A stretch of 64,000 nucleotides of DNA, from NCBI GenBank assembly GCA_037013495.1, contig CM072801.1, positions 73,083,816 to 73,147,815 of the forward strand. Reading direction: 5' to 3'. The position numbers and the translations under genes are program-made. Positions 1 through 13,900 of this stretch are shown one piece after another. Source of the stretch: Hippophae tibetana. Lineage: Eukaryota; Streptophyta; Magnoliopsida; Rosales; Elaeagnaceae. Numbering within the stretch: the first letter of the stretch is position 1; every line of letters begins with the position of its first letter. Under the pieces are notes generated by a model that saw only the letters and a program-made list of their open reading frames with translations, ran no database searches and had not been told where the DNA came from.

Positions 1-2435
1 TATTTTTCTATTGTTTGAATTTTAGATTTATAAAAATTTGTCCTTTGATTGTTTTCTGCTTTCTTAAGTGGGAAATCACGAAAAAAGAATTAAATTGTGT
101 CTTGCAAGTGGAGTGTTTTCTTTCTATTTTGTTGTCATTCTTTTCCTATTTGGATTTCATTTCGTAGCTTTCCTTAGTTTCGCCGTATTTTTTTCTCGTT
201 ATTTCATTTTTGTGTTCAACCTATCTATGTTTTTGAGAAAAGAAGGAAAGTTACTGCAGTTCATAATTTCAAAACAAAAAGAAGTTATCAATTGGGATTG
301 AAACTGTAAACTGTCATAACTTTTGACTCGTATATCGAAACGACTATTATAATATATTAAATCGAAACATATTTCCATACATAAATAACAGACTATTGCA
401 CTAGTTTTTCTATTCTCATATTTTAACCCAGATTCCATCGTTTACACTACTTATAGACGTCTTAAAATTTGGTCGCACCCTATTACCTTTTTTTGTGTTC
501 TTGTTCTTTCGGATACCAATTCTATCATCTTAATCATGTTTTAAGGAATTCAACCTTTCTTATTCTTTTTGTTCCTAGGAACATATGTTGTCCGAGAAAA
601 GGATTTGCATTGTTGGGTATCATAGCCTTGGTTGCTAAAAATGGTTTATCTATATTTATTTATCTACTTTTTGAATTTTAGATTTATAAAAATTTGCCGT
701 TTGATGGTTTTCTAATTTCTTAAGTCAGATATCAGAAAAAAGAATTAAATTGTGTCCTTAAATTCGAGTGTTTTCTATCAATTTTGTCGTCATTCTTTTC
801 CTATTTGGATTTCATTTCGTAGCTTTCCTTAGTTTCACGGTATTTTTTTCTCGTTATTTCATTTTTGTGTTCAACCTATCTATGTTTTTTGAAAAAAGAA
901 GGGAAGTTACTGCAGTTCATAATTTCAAAACAAAAAGAAGTTATCAATTGGGATTGAAACTGTAAACTGTCATAACTTTTGACTCGTATATCGAAACGAC
1001 TAGTATAATATATCAAATCGAAACATATTTCCATACATAAAAAACACACTATAGTACTAGTTTTTCTATTCTCATAATTTAACCCAAATTCCATCGTTTA
1101 CACTACTTATAGACGTCTTAAAATGTGGTCTCACCCTATTACCTTGATTTCTATTCTTGTTCTTTCGGATTGAAATTCTATCATCTTAACCATGTTTTAA
1201 GAAATTCAACCTTGCTTATTCTTTGTGTTCCTAGGTACATATGTTGTCCGCGAAAAGGTTTTGCATTTTTTTGTATCATAGCCTTGGTTGCTGAAAATGG
1301 TTTATTTATCTTTATTTTTCTACTGTTTGAATTTTAGATTTATAAAAATTTGTCCTTTGAATGTTTTCTGCTTTCTTAAGTCACAAATCAGAAAAAAGAA
1401 TTAAATTGTGTCCTTCAAGTCGAGTGTTTTCTTTCAATTTTGTTGTCTTTCATTTCCTATTTGGATTTCATTTCGTAGCTTTCCTTAGTTTCGCGGTATT
1501 TTTTTCTCGTTATTTCATTTTTGTGTTCAACCTATCTATGTTTTTTGAAAAAAGAAGGGAAGTTACTGCAGTTCATAATTTCAAAACAAAAAGAAGTTAT
1601 CAATTGGGATTGAAACTGTAAACTGTCATAACTTTTGACTCGTATATCGAAACGACTATTATAATATATCAAATCGAAACATATTTCCATACATAAAAAA
1701 CACACTATAGTACTAGTTTTTCTATTCTCATATTTAAACCCAGATTCCATCGTTTACACTACTTATAGACGTCTTAAAATTTGGTCGCACCCTATTACCT
1801 TGATTTCTATTCTTGTTCTTTCAGATTGAAATTCTATCATCTTAACCATGTTTTAAGAAATTCAACCTTGCTTATTCTTTGTGTTCCTAGGTACATATGT
1901 TGTCCGCGAAAAGGTTTTGCATTTTTTTGTATCATAGCCTTGGTTGCTGAAAATGGTTTATTTATCTTTATTTTTCTACTGTTTGAATTTTAGATTTATA
2001 AAAATTTGTCCTTTGATTGTTTTCTGCTTTCTTAAGTCAGAAATCAGAAAAAAGAATTAAATTGTGTCCTTCAAGTCGAGTGTTTTCTTTCAATTTTGTT
2101 GTCTTTCATTTCCTATTTGGATTTCATTTCGTAGCTTTCCTTAGTTTCGCGGTATTTTTTTCTCGTTATTTCATTTTTGTTTTCAACCTATCTATGTTTT
2201 TGAAAAAAACAAGAAAGTTACTACAGTTCACAATTTCAAAACAAAAGGAAGTTATCAATTGGGGTTGAAACTATAAACTGTCATAACTTTTGACTCATAT
2301 ATCGAAACAACTATTATAATATATCAAATCGAAACATATTTCCATACATAAAAAACAGACTATAGCACTAGTTTTTCTATTCTCATATTTTAACCGAGAT
2401 TCCATTGTTTACAATACTTATAGACGTCTTAAAAT
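1..2435. repeat. Satellite, mixed monomer subtypes
   Basis: One partial and three full monomers, unlike each other at subtype level. The first carries the GTGGGAAATCACG variant, matching copies near 6625 and 38866. The unit anchored at 1125 has GGTCTCACCC instead of GGTCGCACCC and CCCAAATTCC. This is the subtype also seen to the right of the full-length retrotransposon at 34020. The units at 1361-2030 carry the GTCAGAAATCAG variant. No higher-order period is evident here. Confidence 0.8.
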
Positions 2436-5057
2436 TTGGTCGCACCCTATTACCTTGTTTTCTATTCTTGTTCTTTCAGATTGCAATTCTATCATCTTAA
2501 CCATGTTTTAAGAAATTCAACCTTGCTTATTCTTTGTGTTCCTAGGTACATATGTTGTCCTGGAAATGGTTTTGCATTGTTTTGTATCATAGCCTTGGTT
2601 GCTGAAAATGGTTTATCTATCTTTTTTTCTTTTGTTTGAATTTTAGTTTTATAAAAATTTGTCCTTTGATTGTTTTCTGCTTTCTTAAGTGAGAAATCAC
2701 GAAAAAAGAATTAAATTGTGTCTTGCAAGTCGAGTGTTTTCTTTCTATTTTGTTGTCATTCTTTTCCTATTTGGATTTCATTTCGTAGCTTTCCTTAGTT
2801 TCGCGGTATTTTTTTCTCGTTATTTCATTTTTGTTTTCAACCTATCTATGTTTTTGAAAAAAACAAGAAAGTTACTACAGTTCACAATTTCAAAACAAAA
2901 GGAAGTTATCAATTGGGGTTGAAACTATAAACTGTCATAACTTTTGACTCATATATCGAAACAACTATTATAATATATCAAATCGAAACATATTTCCATA
3001 CATAAAAAACAGACTATAGCACTAGTTTTTCTATTCTCATATTTTAACCCAGATTCCATTGTTTACAATACTTATAGACGTCTTAAAATTTGGTCGCACC
3101 CTATTACCTTGTTTTCTATTCTTGTTCTTTCAGATTGCAATTCTGTCATCTTAACCATTTTTTAAGAAATTCAACCTTGCTTATTCTTTGTGTTCCTAGG
3201 TACATATGTTGTCCGCGAAATGGTTTTGCATTGTTTTGTATCATAGCCTTGGTTGCTGAAAATGGTTTATCTATCTTTATTTTTCTTTTGTTTGAATTTT
3301 AGTTTTATAAAAATTTGTCCTTTGATTGTTTTCTGCTTTCTTAAGTGAGAAATCACGAAAAAAGAATTAAATTGTGTCTTGCAAGTTGAGTGTTTTCTTT
3401 CTATTTTGTTGTCATTCTTTTCCTATTTGGATTTCATTTCGTAGCTTTCCTTAGTTTCGTGGTATTGTTTTCTCGTTATTTCATTTTTGTTTTCAACCTA
3501 TCTATGTTTTTGAAAAAAACAAGAAAGTTACTACAGTTCACAATTTCAAAACAAAAGGAAGTTATCAATTGGGGTTGAAACTATAAACTGTCATAACTTT
3601 TGACTCATATATCGAAACAACTATTATAATATATCAAATCGAAACATATTTCCATACATAAAAAACAGACTATAGCACTAGTTTTTCTATTCTCATATTT
3701 TAACCCAGATTCCATTGTTTACAATACTTATAGACGTCTTAAAATTTGGTCGCACCCTATTACCTTGTTTTCTATTCTTGTTCTTTCAGATTGCAATTCT
3801 GTCATCTTAACCATTTTTTAAGAAATTCAACCTTGCTTATTCTTTGTGTTCCTAGGTACATATGTTGTCCGCGAAATGGTTTTGCATTGTTTTGTATCAT
3901 AGCCTTGGTTGCTGAAAATGGTTTATCTATCTTTATTTTTCTTTTGTTTGAATTTTAGTTTTATAAAAATTTGTCCTTTGATTGTTTTCTGCTTTCTTAA
4001 GTGAGAAATCACGAAAAAAGAATTAAATTGTGTCTTGCAAGTTGAGTGTTTTCTTTCTATTTTGTTGTCATTCTTTTCCTATTTGGATTTCATTTCGTAG
4101 CTTTCCTTAGTTTCGTGGTATTTTTTTCTCGTTATTTCATTTTTGTTTTCAACCTATCTATGTTTTTGAAAAAAACAAGAAAGTTACTACAGTTCACAAT
4201 TTCAAAACAAAAGGAAGTTATCAATTGGGGTTGAAACTATAAACTGTCATAACTTTTGACTCGTATATCGAAACACCTATTATAATATATCAAATCGAAA
4301 CATATTTCCATACATAAAAAACACACTATAGCACTAGTTTTTCTATTCTCATATTTTAACCCAGATTCCATCGTTAACAATACTTATAGACGTCTTAAAA
4401 TTTGGTCGCACCCTATTACCTTGTTTTCTATTCTTGTTCTTTCAGATTGCAATTCTATCATCTTAACCATGTTTTAAGAAATTCAACCTTGCTTATTCTT
4501 TGTGTTCCTAGGTACATATGTTGTCCGCGAAATGGTTTTGCATTGTTTTGTATCATAGCCTTGGTTGCTGAAAATGGTTTATCTATCTTTATTTTTCTTT
4601 TGTTTGAATTTTAGTTTTATAAAAATTTGTCCTTTGATTGTTTTCTGCTTTCTTAAGTGAGAAATCACGAAAAAAGAATTAAATTGTGTCTTGCAAGTTG
4701 AGTGTTTTCTTTCTATTTTGTTGTCATTCTTTTCCTATTTGGATTTCATTTCGTAGCTTTCCTTAGTTTCGTGGTATTTTTTTCTCGTTATTTCATTTTT
4801 GTTTTCAACCTATCTATGTTTTTGAAAAAAACAAGAAAGTTACTACAGTTCACAATTTCAAAACAAAAGGAAGTTATCAATTGGGGTTGAAACTATAAAC
4901 TGTCATAACTTTTGACTCGTATATCGAAACAACTATTATAATATATCAAATCGAAACATATTTCCATACATAAAAAACACACTATAGTACTAGTTTTTCT
5001 ATTCTCATATTTTCACCCAAATTCCATCGTTTACACTACTTATAGACGTCTTAAAAT
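2436..5057. repeat. Homogenised run of near-identical monomers
   Basis: Four consecutive units anchored at 2436, 3090, 3746 and 4402 are nearly identical. They share GTTTTGAATTTTAG-type context, TTTTCTTTTGTTTG, the GTGAGAAATCACG variant and the AAAGGAAGTTATC variant. The units at 3090 and 3746 additionally share CTGTCATC and CCATTTTTTAAG. The differences are a few substitutions, such as a T-to-G change near 3467. This looks like a recent single-monomer expansion, in contrast to the HOR blocks that follow. Confidence 0.8.
3746..4401. repeat. Reference 656-bp satellite monomer
   Basis: A representative unit, counted from the GGTCGCACCC landmark. Reading along the + strand: a pyrimidine-rich segment of about 415 bp dominated by T runs, with CCTAGGTACATATG at 3851-3864; then an A-rich segment of about 170 bp; then a mixed segment with ACTAGT (4333-4338) and GACGTC (4389-4394). 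In the A-rich part the motif ATCGAAAC occurs twice about 38 bp apart, the only internal repetition I can see. A and T are unevenly distributed between strands, and the skew flips inside the unit. I find no tRNA, pol III box pair or convincing ORF. The phase of the unit is arbitrary. Confidence 0.9.
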
Positions 5058-7890
5058 TTGGTCGCACCCTATTACCTTGATTTCTATTCTTGTTCTTTCG
5101 GATTGCAATTATATCATCTTAACCATGTTTTAAGAAATTCAACCTTGCTTATTCTTTGTGTTCATAGGTACATATGTTGTCCGCGAAAAGGTTTTGCATT
5201 GTTTTGTATCATAGCCTTGGTTGCTGAAAATGGTTTATCTATCTTTATTTTTCTATTGTTAGAATTTGAGATTTGTAAAAATTTGTCCTTTGATTGTTTT
5301 CTGCTTTCTTAAGTGAGAAATCACGAAAAAAGAATTAAATTGTGTCTTTCAAGTGGAGTGTTTTCTTTCAATTTTGTTGTCATTCTTTTCCTATTTGGAT
5401 TTCATTTCGTAGCTTTCCTTAGTTTCGTGGTATTTTTTTCTCTTTATTTCATTTTTTTGTTCAACCTATCTATGTTTTTGAAAAAAACAAGAAAGTTACT
5501 ATAGTTCACAATTTCAAAAACAAAAAAAGTTATCAATTAGGGTTGAAACTATAAACTGTCATAACTTTTGACTCGTATATCGAAACGACTATTATAATAT
5601 ATCAAATCGAAATATATTTCCATACATAAAAAACACACTATAGCACTAGTTTTTCTATTCTCATATTTTAACCCAGATTCCATCGTTTACACTACTTATA
5701 GACGTCTTAAAATTTAGTCGCACCCTAGTACCTTGTTTTCTATTCTTGTTCTTTCAGATTGCAATTCTATCATCTTAACCATGTTTTAAGAAATTCAACC
5801 TTGCTTATTCTTTGTGATCCTAGGTACATATGTTGTCCGCGAAAAGGTTTTGCATTGTTTTGTATCATAGCCTTGGTTACTAAAAATGGTTTATCTATCT
5901 TTATTTTTCTATTGGTTGAATTTTGGATTTATAAAAATTTGTCCTTTGATTGTTTTCTGCTTTCTTAAGTCAGAAATCAGAAAAAAGAATTAAATTGTGT
6001 CCTTCAAGTCGAGTGTTTTCTTTCAATTTTGTTGTCTTTCTTTTCCTATTTGGATTTCATTTCGTAGCTTTCCTTAGTTTCACGGTATTTTTTTCTCGTT
6101 ATTTTATTTTTGTGTTCAACCTATCTATGTTTTTGAAAAAAACAAGAAAGTTACTACAGGTCACAATTTCAAAACAAAAAAAAAATTATCAATTGGGGTT
6201 GAAACTATAAACTGTCATAACTTTTGACTCGTATATCGAAACGATTATTATAATATATCAAATCGAAACATATTTCCATACATAAAAAACACACTATAGC
6301 ACTAGTTTTTCTATTCTCATATTTTAACCCAGATTCCATCGTTTACACTACTTATAGACGTCTTAAAATTTCGGTGCACCCTATTACCTTGTTTTCTATT
6401 CTTGTTCTTTCGGATTGCAATTCTATCATCTTAACCATGTTTTAAGAAATTCAACGTTGCTTATTCTTTGTGTTCCTAGGTACATATGTTGTCCGCGAAA
6501 AGGTTTTGCATTGTTTTGTATCATAGCCTTGGTTGCTGAAAATGGTTTATCTATCTTTATTTTTCTATTGTTTGAATTTTAGATTTATAAAAATTTGTCC
6601 TTTGATTGTTTTCTGCTTTCTTAAGTGGGAAATCACGAAAAAAGAATTAAATTGTGTCTTGCAAGTGGAGTGTTTTCTTTCTATTTTGTTGTCATTCTTT
6701 TCCTATTTGGATTTCATTTCCTAGCTTTCCTTAGTTTCGCCGTATTTTTTTCTCGTTATTTCATTTTTGTGTTCAACCTATCTATGTTTTTGAGAAAAGA
6801 AGGAAAGTTACTGCAGTTCATAATTTCAAAACAAAAAGATGTTATCAATTGGGATTGAAACTGTAAACTGTCATAACTTTTGACTCGTATATCGAAACGA
6901 CTATTATAATATATGAAATCGAAACATATTTCCATACATAAATAACAGACTATAGCACTAGTTTTTCTATTCTCATATTTTAACCCAGATTCCATCGTTT
7001 ACACTACTTATAGACGTCTTAAAATTTGGTCGCACCCTATTACCTTGTTTTCTATTCTTGTTCTTTCAGATTGCAATTCTATGATCTTAACCATGTTTTA
7101 AGAAATTCAACCTTGCATATTCTTTGTGTTCCTAGGTACATATGTTGTCCGCGAAATGGTTTTGCATTGTTTTGTATCATAGCCTTGGTTGCTGAAAATG
7201 GTTTATCTATCTTTATTTTTCTTTTGTTTGAATTTTAGTTTTATAAAAATTTGTCCTTTGATTGTTTTCTGCTTTCTTAAGTGAGAAATCACGAAAAAAG
7301 AATTAAATTGTGTCTTGCAAGTTGAGTGTTTTCTTTCTATTTTGTTGTCATTCTTTTCCTATTTGGAATTCATTTCGTAGCTTTCCTTAGTTTCGCGGTA
7401 TTTTTTTCTCGTTATTTCATTTTTGTGTTCAACCTATCTATGTTTTTTGAAAAAAGAAGGAAAGTTACTGCAGTTCATAATTTCAAAACAAAAAGAAGTT
7501 ATCAATTGGGATTGAAACTGTAAACTGTCATAACTTTTGACTCGTATATCGAAACGACTATTATAATATATTAAATCGAAACATATTTCCATACATAAAT
7601 AACAGACTATTGCACTAGTTTTTCTATTCTCATATTTTAACCCAGATTCCATCGTTTACACTACTTATAGACGTCTTAAAATTTGGTCGCACCCTATTAC
7701 CTTGTTTTCTATTCTTGTTCTTTCAGATTGCAATTCTATCATCTGAACCATGTTTTAAGAAATTCAACCTTGCTTATTCTTTGTGTTCCTAGGTACATAT
7801 GTTGTCCGCGAAATGGTTTTGCATTGTTTTGTATCATAGCCTTGGTTGCTGAAAATGGTTTATCTATCTTTCTTTTTCTTTTGTTTGAAT
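4970..7890. repeat. Five-monomer segment with a second copy at ~37210-40130
   Basis: Monomers anchored at 5058, 5714, 6370, 7026 and 7683 appear in the same order, with the same private variants, at 37299, 37955, 38611, 39267 and 39924 (offset 32241 bp). Shared marks include GTGTTCATAGG (5160 and 37400), AAATTTAGTCGCACCCTAG (5710 and 37951), TTTCGGTGCACCC (6369 and 38610) and CTTGCATATTC (7114 and 39355). The two copies differ at a low but visible level. They lie on opposite sides of the retrotransposon cluster. Confidence 0.8.
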
Positions 7891-10800
7891 TTTAGTTTTA
7901 TAAAAATTTGTCCTTTGATTGTTTTCTGCTTTCTTAAGTGAGAAATCACGAAAAAAGAATTAAATTGTGTCTTGCAAGTCGAGTGTTTTCTTTCTATTTT
8001 GTTGTCATTCTTTTCCTATTTGGATTTCATTTCGTAGCTTTCCTTAGTTTCGCGGTATTTTTTTCTCGTTATTTCATTTTTGTTTTCAACCTATCTATGT
8101 TTTTGAAAAAAACAAGAAAGTTACTACAGTTCACAATTTCAAAACAAAAGGAAGTTATCAATTGGGGTTGAAACTATAAACTGTCATAACTTTTGACTCA
8201 TATATCGAAACAACTATTATAATATATCAAATCGAAACATATTTCCATACATAAAAAACAGACTATAGCACTAGTTTTTCTATTCTCATATTTTAACCCA
8301 GATTCCATTGTTTACAATACTTATAGACGTCTTAAAATTTGGTCGCACCCTACTACCTTGTTTTCTATTCTTGTTCTTTCAGATTGCAATTCTGTCATCT
8401 TAACCATTTTTTCAGAAATTCAACCTTGCTTATTCTTTGTGTTCCTAGGTACATATGTTGTCCGCGAAATGGTTTTGCATTGTTTTGTATCATAGCCTTG
8501 GTTGCTGAAAATGGTTTATCTATCTTTATTTTTCTTTTGTTTGAATTTTAGTTTTATAAAAATTTGTCCTTTGATTGTTTTCTGCTTTCTTAAGTGAGAA
8601 ATCACGAAAAAAGAATTAAATTGTGTCTTGCAAGTTGAGTGTTTTCTTTCTATTTTGTTGTCATTCTTTTCCTATTTGGATTTCATTTCGTAGCTTTCCT
8701 TAGTTTCGTGGTATTTTTTTCTCTTTATTTCATTTTTGTGTTCAACCTATCTATGTTTTTGAAAAAAACAAGAAAGTTACTACAGTTCACAATTTCAAAA
8801 ACAAAAAAAGTTAACAATTAGGGTTGAAACTATAAACTGTGATAACTTCTGACTCGTATATCGAAACGACTATTATAATATATCAAATCGAAACATATTT
8901 CCATACATAAAAAACACACTATAGCACTAGTTTTTCTATTCTCATATTTTAACCCAGATTACATCGTTTACAATACTTATAGACGTCTTAAAATTTGGTC
9001 GCACCCTATTACCTTGTTTTCTATTCTTGTTCTTTCAGACTGAAATTCTATCATCTTAACCATGTTTTAAGAAATTCAACCTTGCTTATTCTTTGTGTTC
9101 CTAGGTACATATGTTGTCCGCGAAATGGTTTTGCATTTTTTTGTATCATAGCCTTGGTTGCTCAAAATGGTTTATTTATCTTTATTTTTCTACTGTTTGA
9201 ATTTTAGATTTATAAAAATTTGTCCTTTAATTGTTTTCTGCTTTCTTAAGTCAGAAATCAGAAAAAAGAATTAAATTGTGTCCTTCAAGTCGAGTGTTTT
9301 CTTTCAATTTTGTTGTCTTTCATTTCCTATTTGGATTTCATTTCGTAGCTTTCCTTAGTTTCGCGGTATTTTTTTCTCGTTATTTCATTTTTGTTTTCAA
9401 CCTATCTATGTTTTTGAAAAAAACAAGAAAGTTACTACAGTTCACAATTTCAAAACAAAAGGAAGTTATCAATTGGGGTTGAAACTCTAAACTGTCATAA
9501 CTTTTGACTCATATATCGAAACAACTATTATAATATATCAAATCGAAACATATTTCCATACATAAAAAACAGACTATAGCACTAGTTTTTCTATTCTCAT
9601 ATTTTAACCCAGATTCCATTGTTTACAATACTTATAGACGTCTTAAAATTTGGTCGCACCCTATTACCTTGTTTTCTATTCTTGTTCTTTTAGATTGAAA
9701 TTCTATCATCTTAACCATGTTTTAAGAAATTCAACCTTGCTTATTCTTTGTGTTCCTAGGTACATATGTTGTCCGCGAAAAGGTTTTGCATTTTTTTGTA
9801 TCATAGCCTTGGTTGTTGAAAATGGTTTATTTATCTTTATTTTTCTACTGTTTGAATTTTAGATTTATAAAAATTTGTCCTTTGATTGTTTTCTCCTTTC
9901 TTAAGTCAGAAATCAGAAAAAAGAATTAAATTGTGTCCTTCAAGTCGAGTGTTTTCTTTCAATTTTGTTGTCTTTCTTTTCCTATTTGGATTTCATTTCG
10001 TAGCTTTCCTTAGTTTCACGGTATTTTTTTCTCGTTGTTTTATTTTTGTGTTCAACCTATCTATGTTTTTGAAAAAAACAAGAAAGTTACTACAGGTCAC
10101 AATTTCAAAACAAAAAAAAAATTATCAATTGGGGTTGAAACTATAAACTGTCATAACTTTTGACTCGTATATCGAAACGATTATTATAATATATCAAATC
10201 GAAACATATTTCCATACATAAAAAACAGACTATAGCACTAGTTTTTCTATTCTCATATTTTAACCCAGATTCCATCGTTTACACTACTTATAGACGTCTT
10301 AAAATTTCGGTGCACCCTATTACCTTGTTTTCTATTCTTGTTCTTTCGGATTGCAATTCTATCATCTTAACCATGTTTTAAGAAATTCAACGTTGCTTAT
10401 TCTTTGTGTTCCTAGGTACATATGTTGTCCGCGAAAAGGTTTTGCATTGTTTTGTATCATAGCCTTGGTTGCTGAAAATGGTTTATCTATCTTTATTTTT
10501 CTATTGTTTGAATTTTAGATTTATAAAAATTTGTCCTTTGATTGTTTTCTGCTTTCTTAAGTGAGAAATCACGAAAAAAGAATTAAATTGTGTCTTGCAA
10601 GTTGAGTGTTTTCTTTCTATTTTGTTGTCATTCTTTTCATATTTGGATTTCATTTCCTAGCTTTCCTTAGTTTCGCCGTATTTTTTTCTCGTTATTTCAT
10701 TTTTGTGTTCAACCTATCTATGTTTTTGAGAAAAGAAGGAAAGTTACTGCAGTTCATAATTTCAAAACAAAAAGAAGTTATCAATTGGGATTGAAACTGT

Positions 10801-10961
10801 AAACTGTCATAACTTTTGACTCGTATATCGAAACGACTATTATAATATATGAAATCGAAACATATTTCCATACATAAATAACAGACTATAGCACTAGTTT
10901 TTCTATTCTCATATTTTAACCCAGATTCCATCGTTTACACTACTTATAGACGTCTTAAAAT
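7026..10961. repeat. HOR copy a: six monomers
   Basis: I name six subtypes by diagnostic variants, in order. D at 7026 has CTATGATC and CTTGCATATTC. G at 7683 has CATCTGAACC and CTTTCTTTTTC. C at 8339 has CCCTACTACC and CCATTTTTTCAG. Q at 8995 has AGACTGAAATTC and GCTCAAAATGG. V at 9650 has GTTGTTGAAAATGG. S at about 10306 has TTTCGGTGCACCC. The whole 3936-bp set recurs downstream, so the evolutionary repeat unit here is the multimer, not the monomer. Confidence 0.87.
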
Positions 10962-13900
10962 TTGGTCGCACCCTATTACCTTGTTTTCTATTCTTGTTCT
11001 TTCAGATTGCAATTCTATGATCTTAACCATGTTTTAAGAAATTCAACCTTGCATATTCTTTGTGTTCCTAGGTACATATGTTGTCCGCGAAATGGTTTTG
11101 CATTGTTTTGTATCATAGCCTTGGTTGCTGAAAATGGTTTATCTATCTTTATTTTTCTTTTGTTTGAATTTTAGTTTTATAAAAATTTGTCCTTTGATTG
11201 TTTTCTGCTTTCTTAAGTGAGAAATCACGAAAAAAGAATTAAATTGTGTCTTGCAAGTTGAGTGTTTTCTTTCTATTTTGTTGTCATTCTTTTCCTATTT
11301 GGATTTCATTTCGTAGCTTTCCTTAGTTTCGCGGTATTTTTTTCTCGTTATTTCATTTTTGTTTTCAACCTATCTATGTTTTTGAAAAAAACAAGAAAGT
11401 TACTACAGTTCACAATTTCAAAACAAAAGGAAGTTATCAATTAGGGTTGAAACTATAAACTGTCATAACTTTTGACTCATATATCGAAACAACTATTATA
11501 ATATATCAAATCGAAACATATTTCCATACATAAAAAACAGACTATAGCACTAGTTTTTCTATTCTCATATTTTAACCCAGATTCCATTGTTTACAATACT
11601 TATAGACGTCTTAAAATTTGGTCGCACCCTACTACCTTGTTTTCTATTCTTGTTCTTTCAGATTGCAATTCTGTCATCTTAACCATTTTTTCAGAAATTC
11701 AACCTTGCTTATTCTTTGTGTTCCTAGGTACATATGTTGTCCGCGAAATGGTTTTGCATTGTTTTGTATCATAGCCTTGGTTGCTGAAAATGGTTTATCT
11801 ATCTTTATTTTTCTTTTGTTTGAATTTTAGTTTTATAAAAATTTGTCCTTTGATTGTTTTCTGCTTTCTTAAGTGAGAAATCACGAAAAAAGAATTAAAT
11901 TGTGTCTTGCAAGTTGAGTGTTTTCTTTCTATTTTGTTGTCATTCTTTTCCTATTTGGATTTCATTTCGTAGCTTTCCTTAGTTTCGTGGTATTTTTTTC
12001 TCTTTATTTCATTTTTGTGTTCAACCTATCTATGTTTTTGAAAAAAACAAGAAAGTTACTACAGTTCACAATTTCAAAAACAAAAAAAGTTAACAATTAG
12101 GGTTGAAACTATAAACTGTGATAACTTCTGACTCGTATATCGAAACGACTATTATAATATATCAAATCGAAACATATTTCCATACATAAAAAACACACTA
12201 TAGCACTAGTTTTTCTATTCTCATATTTTAACCCAGATTACATCGTTTACAATACTTATAGACGTCTTAAAATTTGGTCGCACCCTATTACCTTGTTTTC
12301 TATTCTTGTTCTTTCAGACTGAAATTCTATCATCTTAACCATGTTTTAAGAAATTCAACCTTGCTTATTCTTTGTGTTCCTAGGTACATATGTTGTCCGC
12401 GAAATGGTTTTGCATTTTTTTGTATCATAGCCTTGGTTGCTCAAAATGGTTTATTTATCTTTATTTTTCTACTGTTTGAATTTTAGATTTATAAAAATTT
12501 GTCCTTTAATTGTTTTCTGCTTTCTTAAGTCAGAAATCAGAAAAAAGAATTAAATTGTGTCCTTCAAGTCGAGTGTTTTCTTTCAATTTTGTTGTCTTTC
12601 ATTTCCTATTTGGATTTCATTTCGTAGCTTTCCTTAGTTTCGCGGTATTTTTTTCTCGTTATTTCATTTTTGTTTTCAACCTATCTATGTTTTTGAAAAA
12701 AACAAGAAAGTTACTACAGTTCACAATTTCAAAACAAAAGGAAGTTATCAATTGGGGTTGAAACTCTAAACTGTCATAACTTTTGACTCATATATCGAAA
12801 CAACTATTATAATATATCAAATCGAAACATATTTCCATACATAAAAAACAGACTATAGCACTAGTTTTTCTATTCTCATATTTTAACCCAGATTCCATTG
12901 TTTACAATACTTATAGACGTCTTAAAATTTGGTCGCACCCTATTACCTTGTTTTCTATTCTTGTTCTTTTAGATTGAAATTCTATCATCTTAACCATGTT
13001 TTAAGAAATTCAACCTTGCTTATTCTTTGTGTTCCTAGGTACATATGTTGTCCGCGAAAAGGTTTTGCATTTTTTTGTATCATAGCCTTGGTTGTTGAAA
13101 ATGGTTTATTTATCTTTATTTTTCTACTGTTTGAATTTTAGATTTATAAAAATTTGTCCTTTGATTGTTTTCTCCTTTCTTAAGTCAGAAATCAGAAAAA
13201 AGAATTAAATTGTGTCCTTCAAGTCGAGTGTTTTCTTTCAATTTTGTTGTCTTTCTTTTCCTATTTGGATTTCATTTCGTAGCTTTCCTTAGTTTCACGG
13301 TATTTTTTTCTCGTTGTTTTATTTTTGTGTTCAACCTATCTATGTTTTTGAAAAAAACAAGAAAGTTACTACAGGTCACAATTTCAAAACAAAAAAAAAA
13401 TTATCAATTGGGGTTGAAACTATAAACTGTCATAACTTTTGACTCGTATATCGAAACGATTATTATAATATATCAAATCGAAACATATTTCCATACATAA
13501 AAAACAGACTATAGCACTAGTTTTTCTATTCTCATATTTTAACCCAGATTCCATCGTTTACACTACTTATAGACGTCTTAAAATTTCGGTGCACCCTATT
13601 ACCTTGTTTTCTATTCTTGTTCTTTCGGATTGCAATTCTATCATCTTAACCATGTTTTAAGAAATTCAACGTTGCTTATTCTTTGTGTTCCTAGGTACAT
13701 ATGTTGTCCGCGAAAAGGTTTTGCATTGTTTTGTATCATAGCCTTGGTTGCTGAAAATGGTTTATCTATCTTTATTTTTCTATTGTTTGAATTTTAGATT
13801 TATAAAAATTTGTCCTTTGATTGTTTTCTGCTTTCTTAAGTGAGAAATCACGAAAAAAGAATTAAATTGTGTCTTGCAAGTTGAGTGTTTTCTTTCTATT

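Noticed and set aside
68..301. Recurrent open frames of 60-86 codons on the + strand of each monomer (hydrophobic, Phe-rich)
   Set aside because: They repeat once per satellite unit, lie in T-rich sequence that gives Phe/Leu-rich translations, shift frame with single-base changes, and many open only at TTG. Codon conservation is not evident and no family is recognised.
4100..4130. Possible CENP-B-box-like motif around TTTCGNGGTA
   Set aside because: It matches only the first half of the mammalian consensus; the CGGG part is missing. Plants are not known to use this box.
3746..4401. Internal subrepeats of the monomer (for example ~164 or ~320 bp)
   Set aside because: Only weak similarity between T-rich stretches is visible, as expected from composition. 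A dot plot with a shuffled control would be needed.
8817..8830. TTAGGGTT resembling plant telomere repeat in many monomers
   Set aside because: It occurs singly per monomer (in CAATTAGGGTTGAAAC) and never in tandem. It is a one-base variant of CAATTGGGGTTGAAAC.
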